Positions 1 through 6,337 of a stretch of DNA of 7,166 nt are shown here, piece after piece. Made by a program: the position numbers and the translations under genes. Positions within the stretch are counted from its first letter, which is position 1; every line of letters begins with the position of its first letter. The notes under the pieces were generated by a model, which saw only the letters and a list, made by a program, of their open reading frames with translations, had not been told where the DNA came from and did not search any database. Where the stretch lies: assembly GCA_019751575.1 (NCBI GenBank), contig JAIENF010000003.1, forward strand, positions 1 to 7,166. Direction: 5' to 3'. Origin of the DNA: Burkholderiales bacterium (lineage in GTDB: Bacteria; Pseudomonadota; Gammaproteobacteria; Burkholderiales; CAIKXV01).

Positions 1-1
1 C

Positions 2-1048
2 CTCGCCGACCCGAACGTCGACGCGCTGATGCTGACCGGCTTCTTCGGCGGCTATGCGCGCCGTTACGGCGAAGGCGTCGCCGAGATGGAGTTCAAGGTC
101 GCGCGCGACCTGGCCGACCTGATGCGCAGCCATGGCAAGCCGGTGGTCGTGCAGTCGCACTACGCGCACTACCGGACGCCGGCGCTCGACGTGCTGCGCA
201 AGGCAGGCGTGCCCTTCTACCGGCACATCGAGATCGCGGCGCAATGCCTGGCCTCGGCCGCGGACTACTCGGAAGCGAAGCGGCGCCTGTCGGCCGCGCC
301 GGCATCCGCACCGGACAACCCGTCGGCACCGACGGCCCGGTCCGGACTTCCGGAAGCTGCCGCGAAGGTGGTCGCCGGCGCGCGCGCCGCCGGCCGCAGT
401 GCGCTGCTCGAGACAGAGGCCCGCGCGCTGCTGTCGGCCTGCGGCGTACCCCTCGCACCGGCCTGCCTGCTGCGTACTGCGGGCGACGCCGCCGCCGCGA
501 TCGCGGCGCTCGGGGAAGGACCGCTCGCGCTGAAGATCGTGTCCCCCGACGTGCTGCACAAGTCGGACGCGGGCGGCGTGCGGCTCGGCGTGCAGGGCGA
601 GGCCGCGGTGCACGAGGCGGTCGAGGACATACTCGCCTCGGTCGGGCGCCATGCGCCGGGGGTCCGCATCGAGGGCGTGCTCGCGGCACCGATGGCCGCG
701 CGCGGGGTCGAACTGATCGTCGGCGTGTCGCAGGATCCGCAGTTCGGCCCGGTGCTGCTGTTCGGCGTCGGCGGCATCTTCGTCGAGGCGGTGCGCGACG
801 TCGTGTTCCGCGCGCTGCCGCTGTCCCGTGCGGACGCCATCGAGATGGTCGGCGACATCCGCGCGCAGAAGATGCTCGACGGCGTGCGCGGGTTGCCGCC
901 GGTGGACCGGGAGGCACTCGCTTCATTGCTGCTGAAGGTGGCGGAGATCGCCGGTGCGGGCGCCGGGATCACCGAGATCGACCTCAACCCGGTGATCGCC
1001 ACCGCCGGCGGGCTGGTCATCGCCGACGCCCGGATGATCCTGTCCTAG
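2..1048 (+). CDS. NDP-forming acyl-CoA synthetase (acetate-CoA ligase ADP-forming family), C-terminal part, 5' truncated
   Basis: The reading frame is open from the left edge with no start codon, so the N-terminal CoA-binding domain and part of the CoA-ligase domain are missing. Numbering from the Met at 29, residues 1-80 look like the end of the succinyl-CoA-ligase-like domain (GKPVVVQS at 36-43, then VPFYRHIEIAAQ). An Ala/Pro-rich linker follows at about 88-110. A complete ATP-grasp_5 domain covers about 112-338: ALKIVSPDVLHKSDAGGVRLG (167-187), GVELIVGVSQDPQFGPV (226-242), FGVGGIFVEAVRDV (245-258) and ITEIDLNPV (314-322). The family makes acyl-CoA from an acid, CoA and ATP (giving ADP and Pi) through a phosphohistidine, or runs in reverse. 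The protein ends directly after the ATP-grasp domain, so it has no C-terminal GNAT acetyltransferase domain of the Pat type. The acid substrate cannot be told. The family is near certain. Confidence 0.93.
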   Translation, partial: LADPNVDALMLTGFFGGYARRYGEGVAEMEFKVARDLADLMRSHGKPVVVQSHYAHYRTPALDVLRKAGVPFYRHIEIAAQCLASAADYSEAKRRLSAAPASAPDNPSAPTARSGLPEAAAKVVAGARAAGRSALLETEARALLSACGVPLAPACLLRTAGDAAAAIAALGEGPLALKIVSPDVLHKSDAGGVRLGVQGEAAVHEAVEDILASVGRHAPGVRIEGVLAAPMAARGVELIVGVSQDPQFGPVLLFGVGGIFVEAVRDVVFRALPLSRADAIEMVGDIRAQKMLDGVRGLPPVDREALASLLLKVAEIAGAGAGITEIDLNPVIATAGGLVIADARMILS

Positions 1049-1052
1049 GACA
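1041..1052. repeat. Perfect 12-base palindrome over interlocked convergent stop codons
   Basis: TGTCCTAGGACA is identical to its reverse complement. Its central CTAG supplies the TAG stop of the plus-strand synthetase gene (1046-1048) and the TAG stop of the minus-strand Trp-rich gene (1047-1045). The palindrome stops there, because flanking bases 1040 and 1053 do not pair. As RNA it would form only a TGTC/GACA stem with a 4-base loop, and no T-run follows on either strand, so its role as a terminator is doubtful. Confidence 0.6.
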
Positions 1053-1326
1053 CCGGCGACCAGCCCTGCGTCCAGACCGCAGGGTCTTCCAGTTCGCGCC
1101 ACGGCACCGTCAGCAGCCGGCGCGAGAACACCGCCTCGAGCTGCACCTTCGTGGCCGGTCCCCCGGCCACCTCCGGGTCGAGCACCTTCACCACCAGGAA
1201 GTGCTTCTCGCGGTCGCGCGGCACCACCGCGGTCCACTTGCCCAGCAGCAGCTTCTTCGGATCGACCCGGTTTCGTGCGGGCGCCGCGCCGTCACCGGCG
1301 GCCGGCGCGCCCCCCGGCTTCGTCAC
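1045..1326 (-). CDS. Small Trp-rich protein, TIGR02450 family (function unknown)
   Basis: This 93-residue protein matches the small Trp-rich TIGR02450 family as I remember it. Residues 1-18 are a low-complexity Gly/Ala/Pro tail. The conserved core begins at about 20: DPKKLLLGKWTAV (22-34), REKHFLVVKV (39-48), an acidic/aromatic strand LEAVFSRR (63-70), and PWRELEDPAVWTQGW (75-89). Trp31, Trp76, Trp85 and Trp89 are the likely diagnostic residues. No biochemical role is known to me. It has no signal peptide or membrane segment. The start is GTG and overlaps the M20 gene's TGA stop as GTGA, so translation is probably coupled; AAAGG lies directly against the start codon and is too close to be a good ribosome site. 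Its TAG stop interlocks with the TAG of the convergent synthetase gene. It is the last gene of the minus-strand operon and has no obvious metabolic link to the genes before it. Confidence 0.85.
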   Translation of the reverse strand: MTKPGGAPAAGDGAAPARNRVDPKKLLLGKWTAVVPRDREKHFLVVKVLDPEVAGGPATKVQLEAVFSRRLLTVPWRELEDPAVWTQGWSPVS

Positions 1327-2618
1327 CCTTTCGCCGGCCGCGGCCGGGAACAGATGTCGAGCGCCATCAGCGCATAGATCTGCGCCGCCTTGACCATCAC
1401 GTCGATCTCGATCTCTTCGGCGCGCGGGCCGATGCGCCGCCCGCGCGGGCCGATCTTGATCGCCGGGATGCCCAGTTCGTTGTAGACGTTGGTGTCGGTC
1501 CAGCTTCTCGCCCGGTCGGGCGCCTCGTGCCGGATCGCCTCGCCGAACAGGTGCCGGTAGATGCCTTCAGCGGCGCCGACCAGCGGCTCGACGCCCTTGC
1601 CTTCATGGCCGAGCAGCGACTTGTACAGGTCCATCTCGTACTCGATGCCCAGGCCGTCGAGCACCCGCTCGAGCTGCGCCTTGATCTCGACCGGGCGCAC
1701 CTGCGGCGGCATCCGGATGTCGACATAGATGGTGCACACGCCGGGGAAGTAGTTCGGCCGGTAGGGGGCCCCGCCTTCGATCGCGCCGATGTTCACCTTC
1801 GGGTACAGCGGCCCGGTCGGCGACTGGTACACGTTGTCCCGCTCGAAGCCATCGGCCCATTGCTCGACCGCGGCGATCACGCGGGTCATCTTCACGATCG
1901 CATTGAGCTCGGACATCGGCATCTTCGCGCGGTCGGAGCCCCAGGCCGCTTCGGCCTTGCCGTAGGTCGCGATCTTCAGCTGCACCACGCCAGTCTGCGT
2001 CCACACGATGTTCAGGTCGGAGCAATCCGCGCACACCGCATAGTCGGTATGCATGCCATGGGTGAGCAGGTGCCGCGTGCCTGCGCCCTCGCCGCGGTAC
2101 TCCTTCGACTGCCACGGACCGACCGGCGTGCGCGAGATCTCGCCCACCACCGCCGCGAACACCACGTCGCCCTTGAGCGCGACGCCGCTGGCCTTGAGCG
2201 CCTTCGCCGCCATCATGAACGAGGCGACGCCACCCTTCATGTTGGAGATGCCCAGGCCGCGCACCACGCGGCCGTCGACGATCGAGCCGCGGAGCTCGGA
2301 CTGCGGCTCGACCGAACGCACCATGCGCAGGTCCTCGTCGGTGCCGGTGAAGCTGGTGTCGGTATGGCCGTTGAAGCCCAGGCTCAGGCCGTTGCCGGAA
2401 CCCTTCAGGATGCCGACCGCATTCGGCCGGCCCGCCTCGACCTCCTGGGTGATCGCCTTCAGGCCCTGCCGGCGGAACCAGTCGACGATGAACTCGGCGA
2501 CCTGCTTCTCCTGCCCGGTGGGGCTGGGGATGTCGGTGAGGTCGCAGCCGAGCTGGGCCAGCTCGTCGCGGTCGATGTGTGCGAGGACGCGTTTCGCCGC
2601 GTCGGTGTCCAGTGCCAT
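1323..2618 (-). CDS. M20-family peptidase/deacylase-fold protein (ArgE/DapE/ACY1-like) with an atypical metal site
   Basis: The protein has 431 residues, normal for M20 amidohydrolases, which cleave N-acyl or peptide bonds with one or two zinc ions. The fold is supported by DIPSPTGQEKQVAEF (29-43), the HxD motif in FNGHTDTSF (82-90), GLGISNMKGGVASF (121-134), the dimerisation-domain signature VNIGAIEGG (275-283) with DIRMPP (300-305), and NELGIPAIKIGP (380-391). Several hallmark positions differ by eye. The bridging Asp of DMKGG is Asn126 (codon AAC at 2243-2241). The usual DEE is GEI, which keeps Glu160 as general base but replaces the adjacent metal Glu with Ile161. The C-terminal metal His is not seen around 393-402. 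Asp198 stands at the GEPT Glu position, which is acceptable in PepT-like members. The dimerisation-domain His is also missing near 222-232. It may be an altered amidohydrolase or non-catalytic. A strong ribosome site supports the ATG at 2618, 21 bases after the preceding stop. No signal peptide is seen, so it is probably cytoplasmic. Confidence 0.9.
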   Translation of the reverse strand: MALDTDAAKRVLAHIDRDELAQLGCDLTDIPSPTGQEKQVAEFIVDWFRRQGLKAITQEVEAGRPNAVGILKGSGNGLSLGFNGHTDTSFTGTDEDLRMVRSVEPQSELRGSIVDGRVVRGLGISNMKGGVASFMMAAKALKASGVALKGDVVFAAVVGEISRTPVGPWQSKEYRGEGAGTRHLLTHGMHTDYAVCADCSDLNIVWTQTGVVQLKIATYGKAEAAWGSDRAKMPMSELNAIVKMTRVIAAVEQWADGFERDNVYQSPTGPLYPKVNIGAIEGGAPYRPNYFPGVCTIYVDIRMPPQVRPVEIKAQLERVLDGLGIEYEMDLYKSLLGHEGKGVEPLVGAAEGIYRHLFGEAIRHEAPDRARSWTDTNVYNELGIPAIKIGPRGRRIGPRAEEIEIDVMVKAAQIYALMALDICSRPRPAKG

Positions 2619-2623
2619 GCAGG

Positions 2624-2631
2624 CCTCCCCT
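2624..2631 (-). promoter_or_regulatory. Ribosome binding site of the M20-fold gene
   Basis: On the minus strand AGGGGAGG lies 5 bases before the ATG at 2618-2616. It sits in the 21-base gap after Bug protein 1 and fixes the start of the M20-fold gene. Confidence 0.75.
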
Positions 2632-2639
2632 GTAGCGCT

Positions 2640-3608
2640 TCAGTCGATCTTGATCTTCGCCGTGGTCACCACTTCGCGCCACAGCTTGATTTCCCGCGCC
2701 AGCTTGTCGCGGAACACCGCACCGGTGGTGCCGTCGATGTCCCACCCAAGGTTCTCCAGGTTGGTGCGTCCCGGCCCGCTGGTCACCACCGCGATCAGCG
2801 CGGACTCGAGCCGGTTGAAGATCTCCTTCGGCAGGCCGCGCGGCGCGGCGAAGCCCTGCCATGACAGGATCTCCATGTCCTTGTAGCCGAGCTCGGTCAG
2901 CGTGGGCACGTCGGGGAACTGCCCGATGCGCTTGCCGCTGGTGACCGCCATCGCGCGCAGCCGGCCGCTGCGGATGTGGTTCGCGGCGCTGCCCAGGCTG
3001 GTGAACGTGAGGTCGACCTCGCCGCCGATCATCGCCGCCATCGTCGCGCCCGCCCCCTTGAACGGCACGATGATCGCGCTGGTCTTCGTGCGCAGCATCA
3101 GCAGTTCGGAGGTCATGTGGCCCGAGGAGCCGAGGCCGGCGACGCCATAGGTGTGCTTGCCCGGGTTCGCCCGCAGCAGCGCCAGCACTTCCTTCAGGTT
3201 CGTCGCCGGGACCTTGGCGCTGGCCACCAGCACGTTGGGCGTGTTCGCCGACAGGCTGAGCAGGTCGAAGTCGCGCAGCGAGTCGTAGCCCGGGTCCTTG
3301 TAGTTGACCATGTTGATCGCGAACGTGCCGACCGAGCCGATCAGCAGCGTGTTGCCGTCGGGGTTCGCCTTCGCCGCCATCGTCGCGCCGATCGTGCTGT
3401 TGGCGCCGGCGCGGATGTCGACGACGATCGGCTGGCCGAGGTTCTCCTGCAGCCGGGCCGCGACCTCGCGCCCGACGACATCCGAAGGCCCACCGGCCGC
3501 GAACGGCACGATCAGCCGGATCGGCCGGTTCGGCCAGCCCTGTGCCGACACCATGCTGCTGGCCAGCAGCCCGGCGAGGATGCTGCCGATGATCAGACGC
3601 TTGTTCAT
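2640..3608 (-). CDS. Tripartite tricarboxylate transporter substrate-binding protein (Bug/TctC family), copy 1
   Basis: This is a 322-residue periplasmic solute receptor. Residues 1-22 form a signal peptide: basic MNKR, a hydrophobic stretch, and VSA as the cleavage site before QGWP. The mature protein shows the family pattern: PIRLIVPFAAGGPSD (29-43), LGQPIVVDIRAGANSTIGA (57-75), PDGNTLLIG (83-91), YGVAGLGSSGHMTSE (154-168) and a C-lobe with GGEVDLTF (195-202) and FPDVPTLTELG (231-241). Bug proteins bind small carboxylated compounds between two lobes, but the ligand cannot be predicted here. The frame is open 71 codons further upstream, but that stretch is the out-of-frame end of the GMC gene. 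The ATG at 3608 is chosen because it begins the signal peptide, has GGAGG six bases ahead, and overlaps the GMC stop as ATGA. No TctA or TctB membrane gene is in the window, as is common for orphan Bug genes, so it may use a distant permease or act in sensing. Confidence 0.93.
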   Translation of the reverse strand: MNKRLIIGSILAGLLASSMVSAQGWPNRPIRLIVPFAAGGPSDVVGREVAARLQENLGQPIVVDIRAGANSTIGATMAAKANPDGNTLLIGSVGTFAINMVNYKDPGYDSLRDFDLLSLSANTPNVLVASAKVPATNLKEVLALLRANPGKHTYGVAGLGSSGHMTSELLMLRTKTSAIIVPFKGAGATMAAMIGGEVDLTFTSLGSAANHIRSGRLRAMAVTSGKRIGQFPDVPTLTELGYKDMEILSWQGFAAPRGLPKEIFNRLESALIAVVTSGPGRTNLENLGWDIDGTTGAVFRDKLAREIKLWREVVTTAKIKID

Positions 3609-5257
3609 GCTTGGCCTCCAGTTGGAATAGGGGTCGCCGCCGGCATCGCCTGCCCGCGGACCAGGTCGGCTGCGCGCTCGGCGATCATCAGCACGCAGGC
3701 ATTGATGTGGGCGGATACCAGGTCGGGCATCACCGACGCATCCGCCACCCGCAGGCGCGCGATGCCGTGCACCCGGAGCGCGGGATCGACCACGGCATCC
3801 GGACCATTGCCGATTCTGCACGTCCCCGCCGGATGATGCACGGTCACCGCAGTGCGCCGGATCCAGGCTTCGACCTCGGCGCGGCTGCGCACCTCGGGAC
3901 CGGGCGTGAGCTGCCGGCCGCGGAACGGCGCGAGCGGACCGGACAGCGCGAGATCGCGCGCCCGCTCGTAGCCTTCAAGCAGCGTCGCCATGTCGGCCGG
4001 GTCGGACAACAGGTTGAACAGGATGCGCACGCGCTCGGCGGGATCGGCCGAGCGCAACGTGACCTCGCCGCGGCTGCATGGATGCAGCAGTGCCGGACGG
4101 ATGCCGTAGCCATCCTCGCCCGGCGGGCGCAGCAACGGAAACCAGAGCCGCGGCTTCTGCGGCGCGCAGCGGAACATGAACTCGATGTCCGGCACGTCGA
4201 GCCGGGGCTGCGACTTCACGAACGCATAGAGCGCGCTGGGCAGCATGGTGGCGGGACCGGTGCCTGCAAGCCACGCGCGCAGCATGCTGGCCGCCATGCG
4301 GTCGGCACGGAGCTCGGCATGGAACGGCCCCGGGGCGCGCCGCGCGAAGGTGAGCGCGACCGCGACATGGTCCTGAAGGTTGCGGCCGACCGGCAGGTCG
4401 GCAAGCACCGGGATGCCGAACCGCTCGAGCTGCGCCGCGGGTCCGATGCCGGAGAGCATCAGCACCTGCGGCGAGTTGAACGTCCCTGCGGACACGATGA
4501 CTTCGCCTGCAGCCGATGCGCGCTGCAGGCGGCCGCCTGCCCGGTATTCGACGCCGGTGGCGGCGCCGCCTTCGATCACGATGCGCGTCACGCAGGCGCG
4601 GGTGACCACCTTCAGGTTGCGGCGGGCCCGCACCGGCCGCAGGTACGACACCGCAGCGGAGGACCGTCGCCCACGGTCGATGAAGCATTGCCCGCGGCCG
4701 AACCCTTCGTGCCGTTCGCCGTTGAAGTCCGGGTTCATCGGATAGCCCGCCTCGCGCCCCGCCTGCAGCCAGGCCTCGTTCAGCGGATCGCTGAAGCGCG
4801 ACCATTGCACGCCGGTCGGACCGTCCCCGCCGCGATACTCGCTCGCGCCGCCTTCCCAGCGCTCGCTGCGCCGGAACCAGGGCAGCACATCGGCATGGCC
4901 CCATCCCGGCGCACCCTGGCGCGCCCAGCGGTCGTAGTCGCCAGGATCGCCTCGGGTGCAGGCCATGATGTTCACCGACGAGGATCCGCCCAGCACCTTG
5001 CCGCGCATCGCCTCGAGCGAACGGCCACCGAGCGCGGGCTCCGGCTCGGTATGCAGGCCCCAGTCGAACAGTTCATGCTCGTGCAGCTTGCCCACGCCCA
5101 ACGGGACGTGGATCAACGGATGCCAGTCGGTGCCGCCCGCCTCGAGCAGCAGCACCTTCGCCTGCGGGTCCTCGGAAAGCCGCGTGGCGAGCACGCAACC
5201 CGCCGAGCCGGCACCGACGATGATGTAGTCCCAGCTTCCGTTGCCGCCTTCCGCCAT
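3605..5257 (-). CDS. GMC-family FAD-dependent alcohol oxidoreductase (choline dehydrogenase-like)
   Basis: This 550-residue protein has the usual length of BetA-like GMC dehydrogenases, which oxidise an alcohol to an aldehyde or ketone using FAD. The FAD-binding Rossmann motif is at 11-21 (YIIVGAGSAGC), followed by LLLEAGG (36-42). GMC signature 1 spans about 86-111 (GKVLGGSSSVN onward) and signature 2 is GTFNSPQVLMLSGIG (258-272). The catalytic His is His475 in VHHPAGTCRIG (473-483). The second active-site residue, in DASVMPDLVSAHINA (506-520), aligns by eye as His517 where choline dehydrogenases have Asn. Substrate specificity cannot be read from sequence, and the resemblance to choline dehydrogenase is generic. 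The ATG at 5257 has only a weak GGCGGG ahead. A four-codon ORF starting at 5271 ends in TGATG across this start, so coupling to Bug protein 2 (stop 17 bases upstream) is likely. The 3' end overlaps Bug protein 1 by four bases (ATGA). No signal peptide is seen. Confidence 0.93.
   Translation of the reverse strand: MAEGGNGSWDYIIVGAGSAGCVLATRLSEDPQAKVLLLEAGGTDWHPLIHVPLGVGKLHEHELFDWGLHTEPEPALGGRSLEAMRGKVLGGSSSVNIMACTRGDPGDYDRWARQGAPGWGHADVLPWFRRSERWEGGASEYRGGDGPTGVQWSRFSDPLNEAWLQAGREAGYPMNPDFNGERHEGFGRGQCFIDRGRRSSAAVSYLRPVRARRNLKVVTRACVTRIVIEGGAATGVEYRAGGRLQRASAAGEVIVSAGTFNSPQVLMLSGIGPAAQLERFGIPVLADLPVGRNLQDHVAVALTFARRAPGPFHAELRADRMAASMLRAWLAGTGPATMLPSALYAFVKSQPRLDVPDIEFMFRCAPQKPRLWFPLLRPPGEDGYGIRPALLHPCSRGEVTLRSADPAERVRILFNLLSDPADMATLLEGYERARDLALSGPLAPFRGRQLTPGPEVRSRAEVEAWIRRTAVTVHHPAGTCRIGNGPDAVVDPALRVHGIARLRVADASVMPDLVSAHINACVLMIAERAADLVRGQAMPAATPIPTGGQA
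3615..3619 (-). promoter_or_regulatory. Ribosome binding site of Bug protein 1
   Basis: GGAGG on the minus strand lies six bases before the ATG at 3608-3606, inside the last codons of the GMC gene. It decides in favour of the 322-residue product over a 393-residue extension that would have no signal peptide at its N-terminus. Confidence 0.8.
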
Positions 5258-5274
5258 CAGCCCGCCGCCATCGT

Positions 5275-6240
5275 TCAGTCGACCGGCTTGATGCCGGCCT
5301 CTTTCGCCAACCGCACCATGCGCACGGCCTGGTCCTTCATCATCGCCGACATCTGCTCAGGCGTCCCACCGGCGATGTCCAGGCCGGCATCGGTCAGGCG
5401 CGCGCGCGTCTCCTTTTCGGCGAGCAGGCGGTTCGCGTCGGCGTTCAGGCGGGCGACGATCGGTGCCGGGGTCGCCGGCGGAGCCGCCAGTCCCATCCAG
5501 CCCTCGAACTCGAAACCCGGCAGGGCGGCTTCCGCGATCGTCGGCACGCCGGGCAGCGCGACCGAGGTCCGGCTCCCGGTCACGCCGAGCGCGCGCACCT
5601 TGCCTGCCCTGACCTGCTGGATCGCCTCCGGGATGGTCTGGAACATCAGGTCGACCTGTCCGCCGAGCAGGTCGACCATCGCCGGCGCACCGCCCTTGTA
5701 GGGCACGTGCACCATCTTCACCTTCGCCAGGCTGCTGAACAGTTCGCCCGACATGTGCTGCGACGAGCCGTTGCCGCCCGATCCGTAGTTCATCACCCCG
5801 GGCCGGGTGCGTGCCAGCGCGATGAACTCCTTCACCGTCTTCGCGGGTACCGACCGATTCACGATCAGCACGTTGCCCTGGTAGACCAGCATGCCGATCG
5901 GCGCGAGGTCCTTCAGCGGGTCGTACGGCATCCGGGTGTAGATCGCGAGGTTGCCCCCGAGTGCGCCGCCACTGGACAGGAGGATCGTGTAGCCATCGGG
6001 CGTTGCCCGCGCGACCACTTCGCCGGCGATGTTGCCGCCTGCCCCCGGACGCGTCTCGATCACGACCGGTTGTCCGAGCATTTCGGACAGGCGCGGCGCG
6101 ACGATCCGGCCCACCAGGTCGACGCTGCCCCCGGCGGCGAAGCCGATCACCATGCGCACCGGCTTGGTCGGCGAGAACTGGGCGAGGGCGGGAGCGGTCG
6201 ACGTTGCGGCGACCAGCGCGACAGCCAGCATCCGGATCAT
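5275..6240 (-). CDS. Tripartite tricarboxylate transporter substrate-binding protein (Bug/TctC family), copy 2
   Basis: This is a 321-residue periplasmic receptor of the same family as the gene at 2640-3608, but clearly a diverged paralogue and not a recent tandem copy. The signal peptide is residues 1-20, with APALA before QFSP as a typical signal peptidase I site. The mature part carries KPVRMVIGFAAGGSVDLVGR (26-45), the more classical loop TRPGAGGNIAGE (63-74), ATPDGYTILLSS (79-90), YGSGGNGSSQHMSGE (152-166), VPYKGGAPAMVDLLGGQVDL (179-198) and a C-lobe with LPGVPTIAEAALPGFE (229-244). A small organic acid is the likely ligand class from family knowledge, with no direct evidence of which. 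The ATG at 6240 is supported by AGGAG six bases ahead and by the signal peptide. The gene lies 97 bases after the ThDP enzyme and 17 bases before the GMC gene. No permease gene is adjacent. Confidence 0.94.
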   Translation of the reverse strand: MIRMLAVALVAATSTAPALAQFSPTKPVRMVIGFAAGGSVDLVGRIVAPRLSEMLGQPVVIETRPGAGGNIAGEVVARATPDGYTILLSSGGALGGNLAIYTRMPYDPLKDLAPIGMLVYQGNVLIVNRSVPAKTVKEFIALARTRPGVMNYGSGGNGSSQHMSGELFSSLAKVKMVHVPYKGGAPAMVDLLGGQVDLMFQTIPEAIQQVRAGKVRALGVTGSRTSVALPGVPTIAEAALPGFEFEGWMGLAAPPATPAPIVARLNADANRLLAEKETRARLTDAGLDIAGGTPEQMSAMMKDQAVRMVRLAKEAGIKPVD

Positions 6241-6337
6241 GGCGTTCTCCTGCAGGGGACGGGACGTTCGGTGACCACCACCCGAAGCAACAATCGCGCC
6301 GTCACGGCGGATGCCGCGGTCGACGCGTGACCTCCGA
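6241..6337. other. Intergenic gap with a small hairpin
   Basis: This is the only non-coding gap of note, 97 bases between the ThDP-enzyme stop and Bug protein 2. It holds a perfect inverted repeat CGCCG-TCA-CGGCG at 6297-6309 (5-base stem, 3-base loop) but no following T-run, so a classical intrinsic terminator is unlikely. I see no convincing -35/-10 pair on the minus strand. The segment could be a transcript-processing or attenuation site, or simply a spacer. Confidence 0.3.
6247..6251 (-). promoter_or_regulatory. Ribosome binding site of Bug protein 2
   Basis: AGGAG on the minus strand lies six bases before the ATG at 6240-6238, in the gap that follows the ThDP-enzyme gene. Confidence 0.75.

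Noticed and set aside
376..389. 14-base palindrome CGGCGCGCGCGCCG that could be read as Z-DNA-prone or a regulatory site
   Set aside because: It falls inside the synthetase linker and follows from Ala/Arg/Gly codons in GC-rich DNA, with no other supporting signal.
93..926. A 277-codon minus-strand frame antisense to the synthetase gene
   Set aside because: It is an Arg/Pro-rich composition artefact, and the plus strand encodes a clear ATP-grasp domain.
1275..2864. A 529-codon open frame on the plus strand opposite the M20-fold gene
   Set aside because: It has low-complexity composition rich in Arg, His, Asp and Leu, and no ribosome site or motif. The minus-strand frame has M20 motifs and a strong ribosome site.
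3609..3821. A 71-codon N-terminal extension of Bug protein 1
   Set aside because: It overlaps the end of the GMC gene out of frame and would bury the signal peptide. The ATG at 3608 has its own ribosome site and the ATGA overlap.
5257..5271. Four-codon ORF ATG-GCG-GCG-GGC-TGA just before the GMC start
   Set aside because: It is too short to call a gene. Its TGATG overlap with the GMC start may help re-initiation, so it is mentioned in the GMC entry only.
3611..5701. A 696-codon open frame on the plus strand opposite the GMC gene
   Set aside because: It is rich in Arg, His and Ala with no recognisable domain, and lies antisense to genes with clear family motifs. In GC-rich DNA the antisense frame of a real gene is often free of stops.
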